Shown here: positions 1 through 15,500 of the stretch, piece after piece
Layout of the letters: each line of letters starts with the position of its first letter
Position numbering within the stretch: position 1 is the first letter of the stretch
Source of the DNA: Lagopus muta
Taxonomy: Eukaryota > Chordata > Aves > Galliformes > Phasianidae
Assembly (NCBI RefSeq): GCF_023343835.1
Contig: NC_064444.1
Span: 17,955,219-18,019,218 of the forward strand
Length of the DNA: 64,000 nt
Direction of reading: 5' to 3'
The notes under the pieces: generated by a model
What the model was told of the DNA's origin: nothing
The model's database searches: none
Seen by the model: only the letters and a program-made list of their open reading frames with translations
Made by a program: the position numbers and the translations under genes

Positions 1-308
1 GAGATAGTTTGCTACAGTAATCGTAACTCAAGCTTAGAATTAGACAGTATAAACACCACTTAAAATCTAAGAAAAAAAAAAAAAGCCTTCCTATAGCACC
101 ATAGTAATTCCACAGCTCCATAATGACAAAATGCATCTCTATGAAAGCACCAATCCTATGACTAGATAAAAACATGAAGCAATGGGATTACAGCTCAAAA
201 ATCAGCAGTACAGAAGTTTAACTGGCCTCTACCCTCATGTTCTCAATCTGTACCCACTATTCAACTCCTTTACTTATCCAGCAGGGGCCCTGGGTCACAG
301 ATGCTTAC

Positions 309-539
309 CGGCACGTCCTTCTTGAAGCTGACTCCTGTTGGTCGAGTGATGGTGATGGTTTTTGCAACAGTGGTGGTGGTTGAGGTGGTTACTATAGTGC
401 TGACTTGGCCAGCAAGAGGAGCTTTTGCTGGAACCTGGGCCTGGGCCTGAGCCTGGGCAAGTGCAATGCTTCCAGGGGTGGTGATTGAGCCCTGCATTTT
501 CACAGGAGGATCTCTAGACTGCTGTCCATATTCTATGTA
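309..539 (-). CDS. CNOT1: CNOT1 exon 23 (last in window)
   Basis: Residues 991-1067 ([10 protein letters not shown]...SFKKDVP), 231 nt; holds alternating Ala-Gln dipeptides and a Thr run that link two folded blocks; acceptor ttctag, donor gtaagc. The next exon, leading into the MIF4G domain, lies beyond position 1. Confidence 0.97.
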
Positions 540-3500
540 CTAGAAGAGAGTAAACAAGCACATTCACAGAAAGCAATGTAAGTAGAGAATGACTTTCAGC
601 ACAAGCACTATAAACATTTGCTGCCAATCTTTAATTCTTAACATTAAAGCCATCAAGGGAATCTGCAAAATACAATCAAACTGCTTATTAAGCATACACC
701 TCATCATCACACAGCTCGCTTCTTTCCAGAGAAGAACCACCAGCTCTCTCTCTAACCTCACAAGCAGATACTCAGCATCAGATTCAACATCTGTAAGACA
801 TTTTGCAGAGCCAGAAATCCCCATCCCTGCAGGTTGGGGTTAGTAGATCAAAAGAGGGGGACTAAAAGGCTTGCTTACAAAGCAGGGAAAAGTCTTCCCC
901 CCCCAAGGACTCCTACAGCTAAACGAAAAAAAGTCCAAAGTTCACAACAAATAAGCAAAAAACACAGTTTTGAAGTGTCCAGCTCTACATTTCTTAAAAC
1001 CTCTAAGGTAATGTGACAATAGAAAACAAGCTTTTCATTTTAATACACTGAGCCTACATATTTGTAACACCAGATGATACACAGCCATTTAAGGGACAGA
1101 GACTGAAACCTGCCAGTGAAATTAAGACTGCACAGCTCTGGGCAGATGAATTCTCAGTGCTAGAGCTGAACATTTCTCCTTATTCAGATTATGCTCTCAA
1201 GCTCTACCACAGGGATTAATGATTTCTTATCTCTCCTAACAGCCTTTGAGACAGACACCTTATGATCAGCACAGCAGGGTATTTCTACCTTCAGGAAGGA
1301 AGTTTTTCTTGCCTTTTTCTGGACTATGTTACTAAGGCTGAGTATGTTACTCTACAAACACAGCTGATTAGCTTTTCCCCTGTTTCCCAGGAAAAGCCCA
1401 AATCCCTAAAAGACTGAAGTGTGATTCCTTGGAGGCACTTAAAAACCCACATGTGTGGCCATGTGCCCTGGTTGATCATGCAGGTAACTGTGAGCAACCC
1501 AAACAGGTGTAGAGGAACAGATTGCCAACACCTACATCCACAAGTCTTGTAAAACATAAGAAAGAACTCATCCAGGAAATAAAATGGCTAAATGGGAGAC
1601 AGCCCAGACCATTTTCCCAAGAGAAAACAGCAAGCTGCTCAAAAGACTTTAAAAACCACAGAAAGCCAAGGAGCACACTCACCTCCTGCAAGTGATGAGG
1701 GAACTGTATAAAGTGACTAATAGAAGCCAAGTGCTGACAATACTGAGGATAGTCCTTCAACCTGTCAGAAAAACCAAACCAAAGACACGTTAGTCAGAAG
1801 CATAAGCCCAGATCAAAAACAGTATTGCAGGGCAATGTAAATGTAACACTGGTATGTCATCCACATACTACATCAGAATTACTTCTGTCTTGCTCACAGC
1901 AGCTGTGCTCTAAACAAAACGTTTTCTAGAAAGCAGTTGTTGTAGTGAAAGCCATTCTAAATGAATTCATTCAAGAGCAAAACACAAGGTCAATTCACAG
2001 CAACCCAGCTTATTGTAAATCTCTATACTTCTGACTGAAGACAATCTCATTTTTATTCAGTGTTAGCAGTAAGATTATTGCAGAAGTGATTTGCAGAAGG
2101 GCTCAGCATCTTAAACAGCAAATCAGTGCCCTCACATTGAAAACACCACAGTAACATTCTTCATAATCTTGCACAACTTTAAAGCAGAATATTCTGAGCA
2201 ACAGATGATTCAGATGCAATACTGGAGATTCAAATTCAAGACAAACTCCTAGAGCTTAGGTTCCTGGCCAGGCTTTTATTACTGAGCAGTGCAAATGGCA
2301 TTCTAATAGAGCACACCTGCTAGGAATAATTACAATCAATATAAGAAGTTGACCACTTCAGGCAATTCAACACCTCCCTGAATTATTCTTACACACAAAG
2401 GCCACCAAGTATTTTCAGCATCTCAGTTTGTCCCCCATTTACACAGGTGCTGCACTTCACGTGTTGATTTCCAGCTAGCACATCAACACATCCTCTTTCA
2501 GTTCAGCATGTTTTCAAGTAATCCTAACACTGACATATGTAAATTTCTCACACATCACTCACTGTTTACTGCAGAATTATAATTGGCTCAAGGTTAACGA
2601 GACATTACACGCGCTGTTTATTACCAGGAAACCACACTCACCTATTTTTAAATCTATCTAGTGCAGCAATACCAAAATAGTACATTTTGGAGGCAAAAGG
2701 CTTTCGTAAGGCTTCAAGAACGTAGCGAAGGGCCAGGCCCAAAGCCATGTAGGTAACCAGTCCTTTCTCTATTATCCCACCAAACAGGCAGGCTGTTATG
2801 TGCAGCTCTTTGTCAGGGTACTGGGGAAAGAAACGATATTCCTCAAACAAGTTCCTCAGCATGCAGTTAAACACTTCTCTTTCCCGTTTAATGTTGGAGT
2901 CCTTAAACCTCTGCAGCATTTCCAAGACCTGCAAGCAAAGAAAGCAGAAATCTTTACCAACAAATGTTTTATTTCAGCTCTTCTGCATCTATGAGTTTCA
3001 AGTACACCTATAGCTAAGGTAGGTGGGTGCACTACAAGCCAGACTGCAGAGTCAGCATTTCCACAAAAGCACATTTAGCTACTGGGTACTGATCACTACA
3101 ACCAGCCTTTATCATCATAGAATCATAGAATCATAGAATCATAGAATCATAGAATCATAGAATCATAGAATCATAGAATCATAGAATCATAGAATCATAG
3201 AATCATAGAATCATAGAATCATAGAATCATAGAATCATAGAATCATAGAATCATAGAATCAATCACCAAGGTTGGAAAAGACCTAGAAGATCATCCAGTC
3301 CAGTTCAGATTTGAATTCTCACTCCTTTCTTTTCAGTAACAGCCTTCAGGAAAAACTTTCTGCTACCTCCAAGCCCAGTACTTCAAAACTACAGAAATTA
3401 ATGTTCTATGCCATAGTTTATAAACATACAAATACATTAAACTAAATTAGTAGAACTTGGAAGAGCAAGTATTTCACATGCTTAGGATTACTCTAACTAA

Positions 3501-6500
3501 AACAGGAGCAGCAGTGCATACATGTAGAAGTTGCAGTCATTTTCACAGACTTTAAAAACAAATACATTCAAGACAGTATAATTTAATGGATTGTTTGAAG
3601 GCACACTAGAACTTATCTTGAATATTCAGGCTTCTACTTCTGCTGCTGCCTCTATCTCGAGGCTGGTGACAACTGTTACAGAAGGGAACTCACCTCATCT
3701 ACAGACATGGTTGGATGTGGTGGATGGTTGTAGATACGCTGGAAGTAGCTGTTTGCCTCATCATCTATTTCTTTGCTGAAGTTCTGATTAGCCTCTGGCC
3801 ACACCTGAGATAAGTCAGCTGTTAAAAAAGGCAATAGGTCACAATTAACTTCTGACAGTCGATGCCTCTTCACCTCTTCAGAAATCTCTAAGTAATCTGC
3901 TAGTTAATCTTAAAAATCAGGTTACTGAGTCTTCCTAGTAGCCAGGAATTCTTATTTAAAGATCTGTTTTCAAAGCATTTATACAAGAGAACTGAGTCCC
4001 AGGAAGGAATTAGTCTCTTAGTGTTGTATTCCTAGAACCCACTGCAACCCAAGCTAGCCTCAGCTGGCACCTGAACCAAATGAATGCAAACAAACTAGGA
4101 TAAAGCATGCTACACAACACTAACATGCAGACAAACTTTCACACAGACTTTCAGGCCAGCCAGTGAGCTTCAAGCAGGTTTTTACTGAATGCTCAAGCCC
4201 CAAAAGAAAAAAAAACACCACAATGGTCACTAAAGCTGCCTGCACTGTCTGCCTACAGACACCTATAGCTTCGCTTTTTTACACATACGTAACAACAGTT
4301 GGTGGAAAATTTAGCATATGGGCAGGCTTCCTAAGAGCAGTGTTTGTTTGCTTAAACATGTGAGTATATTTAGAGTTATAAAGGAGCTAATAATTACGGC
4401 TCTATTTTGAGGACCAAATCATTCTCTTGAGGAATAAAAGAGCCCAGCACCTTCCCACCAACTCACGTTAGTTGTGTTTCTTTTCCAACACTGCAGGCAG
4501 CTTCACTGCTGTGCTGCAGCAGGACTCAGCTAGCTATGATTAGCCACCTTACAAACAAAAACCTTTTACAACACAAGCAACTTGCTGAAGAGTAGGACAA
4601 GACTTCTGTTCAAAACATAGCGCAATTAGGATAGAAGGACAGAAGCATGCTGTTCATGCAATTCCTTAATGTGTTGTATTACTATTCTTTTTTTCCCAAT
4701 CCCACCTCCAGTTACTGGGCAAGCTGCTAGCATACAAGTTAAGAAGCACCTTTTTCAGACTAAGAGTGCATTACAAGAGCCACACTTCTATTATCACCTC
4801 CAGAACAAAGCCACCCCCTGAAGGAAACGCAGATTAACCACAGTCACACTTCACAGTCACAGACAACACTACCACTTACAAGGTTTCATCTTACTCTGCT
4901 GGAACGTAGGCTGGCTCAGTCCAGATGTGCTCAGCTTCCTTTGCACGAATGGGTCATTGTTCACTGCAGGAAGGCCCAGGGCTCCAGTTCCTATGCCAGT
5001 CAGGCTACCCGTAGTAAGACCTCCTACTGGAAAGTACACAAGGTATACCATCTCAGCTGCACCCTTCATACTATGTGTGTATCACTTGCATCACCTGTTT
5101 CCAATAAGTTATCTGAGCCACAGAGCTTCAGAACTATCCAGTGTCAAGCACTTTTATCTCAGCAGTTCCTCATCTCTGTCCCAACCTAAAACGATGCTGC
5201 TAAAATCTGTCAAAAACACACAGCCTCTGGACTCTGACATGTTGTATCGATTGCAGTCACAATATTTGAAACTGCTGTGATCTAAGAACAAGGATATATA
5301 ATTCCCTCCCACAACAGACAGCTGTCTGTCCAGTGCTTCCAATCACAGTAAATAACGAGTGTCTTAACTCTGATGTATCAAAAATACAAAATTCTCCTGG
5401 CCAGATAGCAGTACCTGGAAGCTGTGAAGAGAGTCCTCCAATGCCACTGAAACCCGTTGTCTGGTTTTGCGTGGAAAGAGGGGGAAATGCTTTTGCTGGT
5501 GACTGAGGAGTACTGAACGCAGAGCCCAGGTTTGGAGGGAAGCCTTGCATGCTCTGGGTGTGAGGAGCAGCTGAGCCACCTAAACTCAGAGATGCCATTC
5601 CTGCAAGCGAGTCGATCTGAATGAAAAATGAAAGAAGATTACACACAGGCAGCTGTAAGATGAAATCAAGCTCACTCTTTGCACGTTTTCTATGAAGACA
5701 GCTTCATGTCAAAAACATTCCTGAAGAGAGTCATGGTCGCTTTAAAATCTGAAATCAGACTACCTCAAAATAGCCATCTGCCTATAGAATGCTACATTAT
5801 ATACCCAAAGGATAACATGACTAAGGCTAACATCTGCTGATCCACTTCTTCACATCAGCTATTTGCAGCAGGTTGCCATGGTATTTGGTACATTGGATAA
5901 GCAACTTCAATAAGGTAACAGTTTATAAGGGAACTGCTCTCTGCGTTGAGTTTACACAGTTTGCCAACGCTTCAGATATTTTTCAGTGTTGCCCTGCCAC
6001 TATTTCACATAAAAGAGCTGAATGCAGTTGCTAAAAGCGAAGCATGTTTGCACCTGTGTTGCTTCCAGAAGAGGAAGGGATGATGAGTGGCAGGGAGTAA
6101 CTTCTGTGTACCTTGTTTTTAAAAGAGCAGTTCAGTTGAGAGCTGAAGAGCCCCAGTTATAACAAGCCCTTATGCTCTAGCACTGCTGCTTGGCCCGTGA
6201 AGCTACAAACAAGACACATCAGGTTCAAAGGCAGTGCTCAGTTCTCAAGTGCTAAAATTTACAAAGACATCTAGAAAACCCTCCGTTGTTTTAAAATAAA
6301 TCAAACCTCACTCACTCTTCAGTACTCCCATCCTGCTACACTTTGGTTTCTTACAGAAATCCATGGAGTGAGACAGTTCTGACCTACAACCCTCAGGCAT
6401 CCTTCTGTTCAAAGGAAGTTATCTAGATACCCAAGAATAAAAACTAAAGGAGCCAGACGATGTTTTACTTAGACCTGCTCCAAGAGCTCAGCAAGCACAC

Positions 6501-9500
6501 CAAAATTAATGCCAGTCGACTGTTTCTGGAGACACAGCACGTTCTTTATCTACCTGCACAGGAGAGATGGCATCCAAGCTGCTCGCGCTGGGTGGGCGGC
6601 CTTTGGGCATGACTCCAGGCGGTGGCTGCCTGGCCTTATTCATGACGTTACTGCAGTTGGCCACCATGGTGAGGATGGTCTCTGACAGCTCCTGAGAAAC
6701 ACTCCTAGAGCAGAAGAGCAGGACAGTGAGGTGTGCAATATCCAGGAAACCCAGCCCCCCTCCGCCTGGTATTTGAGATGTAGAATTTTAGATGAAGAAT
6801 TTCAACTGCAGTTCTAAAAAACATTCACCTCCAACACATTCCTCCATTTTTTAGAGCTCAAATCCTGTGCTGCACAGTTATCCCTTATTAAAAGACACGA
6901 TGTGTATCTGTCTGCATGGCTCCAACAGCTCTAAAAGCAGGCAAAGAAGGCTGCAGATAGGGACTACGTACAGCATAGCCTCGTGAATTCAGACACCAGC
7001 TTATGCTGTAATCCCTTGGTCAAACCAGCTCCTGAAGGCTCCCCATTCCCAGGCTTTGTCACTCAATCATTTCCAGTTGAAATTTCAAAACACACACGGA
7101 CTCTCCAACAGTTGCAACGTGCCTCAAAAGCTTGGACTACAGACAAGCATACAGAGGGATGGAGTTCAATACTCCCACAGCTTTTCTGTATATGAACTAA
7201 CAGACAGGCTTCATTTAACCATTAATAAATGCTTAACACTGACAAGAACTCTCCAACTATTCAAAGAACTCGTACCAAAACCCAGCAGAAATCTCAGGCT
7301 TAGGCCTGAAGTCATTGCACAATCAAGGGCAGTCAGCTCCTCTTTCAAAGTATCCCAGTCCTGGCTGCCAGGTTTCCAAAGAGCCCTGCTGCTGACACAC
7401 CTAACCACAAGCATGCTCACACAACTCCAGCACTTCACTCCAGAACACACAACCAACTATTTATGGCTTTCCTGACCTTTTTTGACCTCTATATGTCGTG
7501 TACAACTAAAGCAGCACATTCCTTCTTGCAATGATGCAACTATGTCAAATGCTTCAAAAGATTCCTTATTTTCAAGGGATTTTCATGCAATTTCTACTGC
7601 GCAGATGTTGGGATGGGGATGAAAAGAATGAGGAAAACTGTGATAATTAAGGCAGGAAAACAAAATTTTGATTTAGTTACGGCAGGCCAGCCTTCAGCTT
7701 TGCCAGCTGCCCCATTACAGACTATGCAGGTTGTGCCCCAAAGCCCTACCACAGTGTGGAGAAAATGCCATCCTAACACAGACAGGATTTCTGCTTCATA
7801 CAAGTGCAACCAGACCAGAAGGCAGAGCTCTGAGCACAGCATGGGCAGGCTCAGCATACATGGGATGAGTTTGCCTACACCCCAATTCCATAATACCACA
7901 AGTATCTAGATTTCCAGGCACTTACAACCAATTGCAGGTAGGGAAGTATAGTTTTCCTCATGCAGGAGATGTTTGTAGCACTGTATGATCCTGTTTAACC
8001 GAGGAACAGGAGCAGGGCTGATGAGCTCAGGTCACACATAGATACTACTCTCCATCCTTTGCCCTGCTCCTTTTTTTGGCAGCAGCATGCCTGCTGTGCT
8101 TCCACTTAAATATCACAGCATGCTTCAGTAAAACAGATTCAATCTGCTAGGGGCCACTGACCATATGGCAGCCCACAATGCAGGCTTACAATCCCAAGTT
8201 TGATTCCTGTGGTGACCAGTTAAAGCCATTTGTGCCTTGGAACAAACCCCCAATTCCTAATCCTGCCATCTACACAGATGGAAAATTAACATTTTTGTAT
8301 AATACTCTACTGCATATTAAGATAGATACCATAATACTTTTTAAATGGTACAGAACAGTAGATTTCCACAAAGCAAAGTTCATGTTTTCAATCCTACCCA
8401 AACCACTCGGGCTTCAATCGAAAAACATCAAGTAATGAGAAAAAGAAGAGTTATCTCCTTCTGAAGCATCACTGCAGCACGGCACAGCAGCAGTGCTCAG
8501 GGTGACACAAGCTGTGTGGACACAAAGGGTCTCAGATTAGTGGCTAACAGAAGTGCCTCCCCAGACACAAAACCACAGGAGGGTTAGCAACAGTTTAATA
8601 ACTACAGCTTAGTTAAGGAAATTGCTCCTAAATCAGTTACCCACAGTGGTAACTTCACCACTTCAGGTAGTAAAGGGCCCCTCGGGACACTTCATGTTTA
8701 CTGGGATTTTAATCTCCCAGTCTTTACGATGCCTGCTTCTGTTTGTGAGAAACAATCCAAGCAATCCCTTCCTGGAGGAAATCCTGGCGTTTTCTCTTTC
8801 ACACTCAGAGAGAATAGCTGAAGGAAAATGACTGCAAGTAGGTCACATTCCTGCATAGAAGGGAATGCAGGTTGCTATAAAAAGAAACCAAAAGCTGAGA
8901 GAATTGTGGCAGCAGAGAACTGTTAGCTTCTGGATTAACTGAATAAATAAAACTTGGTAACACATTGAGATTCAGGGCACAGTGACATGAGATGAAAGTT
9001 AGGTCTACAGTTAACTATTACATCTCTAGATCTGGGTGACAAGGCAAACGCTGGGCTGGACTTCTACAATTAAAAGATGACTCACCAAGTTGAGGAGCAA
9101 CAGGCATTCCTGCTGTCTGAAAGATGGACTGAGATCAACGTTTCAGAAACTGTGTTTCAGTAGTTTTTAAAGTTCAATTGCACAGCTCCCAACAGAAGAC
9201 AAAAGAACCCTTTCTCATAGCATTTTACCATGATCTCAGAAACGCCCTTCCATTTGAAGCACGGACTGTGACAGACCTGTACTGGTATTTATTCCCTGCT
9301 GCTTACTTGAGAGCTGGGAATCATCTCTGACAGCCATACAGATGTTTCCTATATCTGTCAAGACAGCAGCAGATGATAACACAGCCCCTGGGTCAGGTAA
9401 CACACATCTGGCCATACCAGCACCTTCAGATGTCTACATGTAACACCAAAGCCAGCAGCACCCCCAGCTTCCAGTCTGACTCATAGGCCACACAGGGCTA

Positions 9501-12500
9501 CTCCTGGTTACCTGTGAAATACTGCTGCAAATACTATCCTGACCTGACAGTATTCAGTGACCTCACCAATATTTTACAACATTTTGCCATTTTTACCTAA
9601 AATTACCACAGTATTTAAAAGTTATGTTATCCTGTCCATTGTTTCTTCCTTCTCTGCTCCAGGAGGGGTACATTACAACTCTCTAGGACCCACAGTTTCC
9701 TTCTAGATTTTACCTAAATGAACTCATGTGTAGAACAACTCAGCTATTTCCCACCCTTTAACTTCAAGACAGCATTTTCAAGACAACAGAAAATACCTAG
9801 TTTTAGTTCTGTAGCATTACAACCTCTACCTCTCTCTTGCACAGGAGAATTGCATCAGCCCTCTCTGCTACAGAGCAACAACCACATATGGAGACATTTC
9901 TTTAGTGCAATCACAAAATCCTTTACAGCTTTCAATGATGGTGCCACACTCTGCGGTTACGATCCCTGTTCCTCTGTCCAAATGACCTCACTGCACCTAG
10001 TCACTAACCCATATCTCACTCAGCAGCCATCCCACAATTACCAAGATCACCCCACCGTCTGACTACAAAGACAAGATCAATTTCAACTTCCTGCTGTGCA
10101 ACCTACAAGAGAAGCTTCAGTGTCAGTGATAAACACACTACTGAGACTAGCTACATGATGTTATACAGCCTCACTAACACACAGGAAGCTCCAAACCAAC
10201 TGTGAACACGTGCAAGGTACAGCCAGCAACTGAGTTTCAAGCAGATGAAGCACTCAGTGGAAGCAGTACGACCCTTACCCAGCACAAGCCTGCAGGCATG
10301 CCAACATAGTTGCCAAGGTTTCTGGAGGAAGCTGAGCACTTTTGGGTTGATCTTTCTCAGGAGCCAGGCCGCCCAGGATGGATGGACATCTTCTCTTTAA
10401 GAAGGTCATGCAGGCTTGGATGAAGGGCTCCTGTGGAAAATAAAGTCGTCTCTGTCTCCCATCTGCATCCAAGCCACTATTTCAAACTTGGCAATTGCAT
10501 CATGGAAAGAATGACATTAAGTTATAAATTATAGATCAATGAAAGTGTGGAACTACCAGACCACAGACACTTTCCACAACTTTAAATCGACTTCTGAAGT
10601 GAAAGTGACCTAAGTTAGTCAATGATAGAGTACAGAGATAAGGAAAATCCTGTTTTACCCCATGCTCCCGAATTTTGTCTGTGAGCCATTTGTCAAGTTT
10701 GAGGTATTCTCGTCGAGAGGCAAGTGCAGCAAGGTCAATAACAAAGGCAAATGGAGTACCATTCAGCAGCATTGACAAGGCCTAGAGGAGAACAAAATAA
10801 GACTATCAGTGAAGACACAAGGATACCCTTTCTCCTTTCTTTTCTTTCTAACCTCCATATACCTTCTAACACAGAAATGTTCTCATTGCAGGCTGCTGTG
10901 CTTTGTTAGGCACCATCTGCATCATATACACATTTCTGTGCTTATGGCACAAATAAGCAAGAGCTCATGAGTATGGTACCACCTTTCCTGAAGTGACTTT
11001 GTGCTTACTGAGTTAAATTCTTCTACATGAACACCTACCAGCAAAGTGATGCTGTAAAGAAAACTAAAAAACCCAACAGAATATCCTAGCATCTCCCTGC
11101 CAACAGACCTCAACCACTTCAGAGCCTCTTTGAATACATCTGATCGGAGTGGTCATCTCTGAACACAGAAAGCAATACGATGAAACTGACTTGAAGCTCT
11201 TGCACTTTGTGACACCCGATTATTTTGCATCTAACTTTAGGAAGTGATAAAGGCCTCTAAGATGTCAGGTGACCCCCAGTCTTTCATGGACATGTAAACA
11301 GTTGTAAAGTAGTATTCTTAAACCTCCATTCCAGCAGTCTCAGTGATGTCACCTTCAAACTAATGCCTGAAGGACATTTTCTACAGCTCCCATTTCAATG
11401 GTGTTCAAGGTTAAAACAGTTGAAGCTCTTCCTGGATTTACAGTACATGCACAAAGCAAGCAGCTCCATCATACTGCTTCTTAACAATCCTTACTAAATG
11501 AGTCACATCTAAGTTCAGCTTAGCCTTTGTTACAAGATGAGCAAGTCTGCATAAGACACCAGGCAGGAAATAATGACGGTGCTTTGCAAAACTCACCTTC
11601 AAGTCTTGTGCCACATCAAGAATACGTGACAATTTGGCCTGGTCATACTGCTCCCCTCTCATGTACCATTCTGCCATTGCATGCATGATAAGCTGGCGAA
11701 TCGAAGGAGACTGACCCTAAGAAGAATTAAATTAGGATTGTACTTCATGTCTCTAGGAAAAGGATCAACTATTTGAACATTTAGTATGATACCTTACCTC
11801 GAAAGCCCAACACAAACACATTTAACTAGTCAGCCACAGAACTGAAGTTTCTTAGTTGGTCTCCTATCATGAGGTAACAAAATTATCCAGGAGCTCAACT
11901 AAATGATGTAGAATGGCTATGAACGATGAGAATGTACATCTTTTACAGGTTTCCTGTGATTGGAGAAGTCTAATTCCCCCCAGTTACACACACAGCTTTT
12001 GGAATAGATGAATTGTTTATAAAACTGTTATGCTCAATGTGTTCTCAAAGTGAAAAATGCAGTATCATGCCTTGACGTGTTCACACAGAAACAATCCTAA
12101 GCTTCAATCCAACTGGGCAGCACCCTGTCACAGGGCAGCTATCATTCTGTCCTTCATTCTGAAGCCTATCCTGTTGAAAAACTGCATCTTCTGCTATTTA
12201 AGGACTTTATGCAAAAAGCATCACCTGTATCCTACCTCCTATTCTTTCAACTTAAGGATATGTACAAGAAAAAAAAAAAAAACCAAAATATTCATGCTGC
12301 TTCAGGTAGGGAACAGTCATGGCTGTGCAGTGAATATGGACTAAGACCCACAGAGGTCAAGCTTCTTATCACTGACTCTACTGTACTCTAAAAGATAACA
12401 CACTCCTTAATGCAGATTCTCCTTTCATCCCAGAGGATCCCTCTGTCTTCAGTTTCTTCCTTTGATTTGTATGTGTTTAATTACCAGTAGGAGCAGTGAG

Positions 12501-15500
12501 TAAAGTCAAGACGAAAGGGAAAACCATAGAAATAAGCCTATTGTTTGTATACAAACTCCATGCTCTTATTGAACATATTTGCCCTCTCTCTGCACAGAAG
12601 TTCTCTTTGAAGGCCAGCCCTAAGCTGTCAGAAAACACTCTAAACTTCCAATAGAAGTCACCATATGTGCAGTCTCTGTACCTAGAATAGCCTCCACCTT
12701 TTACCCAATCACACTGGTGGAAACCATTTGTTTTGAACTTCCTCCCCTTACAATTTCTACACATTAAGCGTGCCAGCTTCTCTCTCTCAAAAACAAGTAA
12801 ATCAAACTTTAGTTGAAATGTAAAGATTTAGTGGAAACACTTACCTGCCCATGCCACGCATAGTGCAAAATGATGGCAGAGTTGGGATGGTTGCCAAGGA
12901 AGATTGGCATGAGCGTGGAGATGAGTTCATGGCGCAAGGTATGCCAGGAAGTGTTGATCTGCAGTAAGGCCAACACCAACATATCTGGGCAATGCTTGAT
13001 GGGAAAACTGAAGAGCTGCTTAACCTGCTCATACTGTCCCACTTCTGCCAGCCGTAACAGAGATTCGATCAAATCCAGGCTCTTCCTAACAAAAAGAAAA
13101 AGACAGACAGACAAGCCCCCCCCCCAAAGGTTACAAAGCAGTTTGGTTACAGCACCCTGGGTTTAAGCAGGCTGTAGCATCGATTGCAAGACTATGCACA
13201 GTGCAAGCAACCTGCCATTGCAGCTCCTGCTGTATATAATTAAGACTCCAGGAGCAACCTCATCCATGAAAAATAACAAGACAATATATAAAAATAAGCC
13301 AAAATGAACTTAAGAGCTTCTGTTAAGGAAGATGGAGAACAGAATGCTGATGTTGGAAAAACTCAGCTAGAAGTGAGTTACTGGAATAACTGAACTTGGA
13401 ATATACTTTCAGAAGTAAAATACACTTTTGCAACACCTGAGATTCCACATGTGAAACCCGTGTAACATTTTCCTCTATTTCACAGAGGTATAAATATTGC
13501 CACCTTTTCTGACATGAACCATATTCCTCATCCTTCAGTTCCTTATTTCAGGCCACACAACAGGAACAGAAACAATCAGCGCTGACATCAGCCATGCAGA
13601 TACATTACAAGAAGCTCAGAGTCACACAATTCAGTTTTGTGCAATAACTCAACAAGCCTGGGGGCCCCAGCACAGGAAGGATGTGGAGCTCCTGGAATGG
13701 GTCCAGAGGAGGGCACTGAGATGAGCAGAGGGCTGGAGCAGCTCTGCTATGAGGAAAGGTTGAGGGAACTGGGCTTGTTTGGCTTGGAGAAGAGAAGGCT
13801 GCAGGGAGACCTCATGGTGGCCTTCCAGTGCTTGAAGGGAACAGATAAACAGGAGGGGGAAAACAGCTGTTTGTGAGGGTGGACAGTGATAGGACAAGGG
13901 GAATGGTTTTAAAGTGAGACAGGGGAGGTTTAGGTTGGATGTTAGGAGGAAGTTTTTCCCCCAGAGGGTGGTGAGGCACTGGAACAGGTTGCCCAAGGAG
14001 GCTGTGGATGCCCCATCCCTGCAGGCATTCAAGGCCAGGCTGGATGTGGCTCTGGGCAGCCTGGGCTGCTGGTTGGTGACCTGCACACAGCAGGGGGTTG
14101 GAACCCATTGATCATTCTGGTCCTTTCTGACCCCACTTTATGATTCTATGAACAGCTCTTCAAACTAACTATTTAAATCCCAAGACCTATTTCATGTAGG
14201 GGGAGTATGTTTCTCCAGTGTTATCTTACAAAAGACAGATTTAATATCTTAACTCCTCTATCACATCAACTTCAGTCCTGAGATTCACCAAAATATATTG
14301 GCAGGAATTCTCAAAGCAATAAAAGCAACAAGTAGTAATACATTCTCAGATAGTATGGAAATATACAGTAATTTCTAATACAAGAACTTTCACTGGTCAA
14401 ACACAGGAAAACACTAACAGCTCATTTACTGGAACATACACACAGCTACAGACACATAATGCTGCATTAAGACAAAGCCACATCTGACCAAGTTAAGTTG
14501 TCTTACTCTAAATCTATGTAAGAATAGCAGTTTGGAAAGAACAGGTTTACCATGTAGCAATTTCTCGATTGTCATCCTCTGGTGGTGCTTTCAGGATGTC
14601 TGTGGTAACTGTATGACAAGGGTAGTCAGCAAAACAAAAGATGTCCGGGTTTATGAGGGAATGTTGAATGAAAGAGAGCTGGAAAGAGAAACCAAAAGCA
14701 GTTCAGGACGCTGGAGTTGCACGGTCCTTCACAGCTGCATTTTGCAAAGCTCCAGCCTTTGTGTGTAACCAGGTGAACTAGGTGCTTGGCTCAGCTGCAT
14801 TACGAGCCAGAACTCTGCTAAAAACAAACGACATGTAGAGCTGGTGACCACCTCCTTCCCAACAATGCAGACAAATTCTCAAACTTGGCTCGTCTGAAAA
14901 TTCCTATTACCAATCCACATCTGTTACCAATCCACATTTGAGAAATTCAGAAGCTTCTTAAGTGATGTGCAGACAGACAAAAAGCTGGTAAGCTTACCTG
15001 GCCTTCTGCATGCTTCCAAGGTCTGTATATGGCATTAACTGGAAAAACTTCCATGCCCAGCCCTCTCTGGATGCCAAACACCACAATATGCAGGCCTTTG
15101 CTGTCACGAATCTGAAATCCTGGGTGGTCCAATTCATAGGTTACTACTTTGAAGTCCAGGCTAGGATTCTGTATGCAAAAAACAGGAGAGCAGTCAGCCT
15201 TAAACGTCACAATCCTCAGTACTCAATTCTAAGGACCCCACTCCAGCTTAGCATCCACCCAAATTTTCGTTGAGAACAGTTTGTGTTCTTTTTAAAACAA
15301 AGTTTAGATAGTTCTACAAACACGATGCAAGCTCGTGTTTGAAGCCAGTCCATGAGCCTGCACTTTCCCCAGCACTACAGCTAATGCTGTCCATACTTCC
15401 AAACATTAAAATCAAAACAACCGAAACAGCTCATTTCTTAGCACTCCCTTTCCTTTTGTTAGCCTCCATATCCTCCCCAGCAAGAGACAGAAGGATCTGA

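Noticed and set aside
3115-3260. Regular repeats that might suggest a CRISPR array
   Set aside because: The repeats are 8 bp, head to tail without spacers, and continue a CR1 3' end.
13649-14111. Open frames of 65-145 codons around 13649-14111, 21867-22187, 30351-30650 and 45485-46043
   Set aside because: All fall within noncoding 3' regions of CR1 fragments and resemble one another only because the repeats do.
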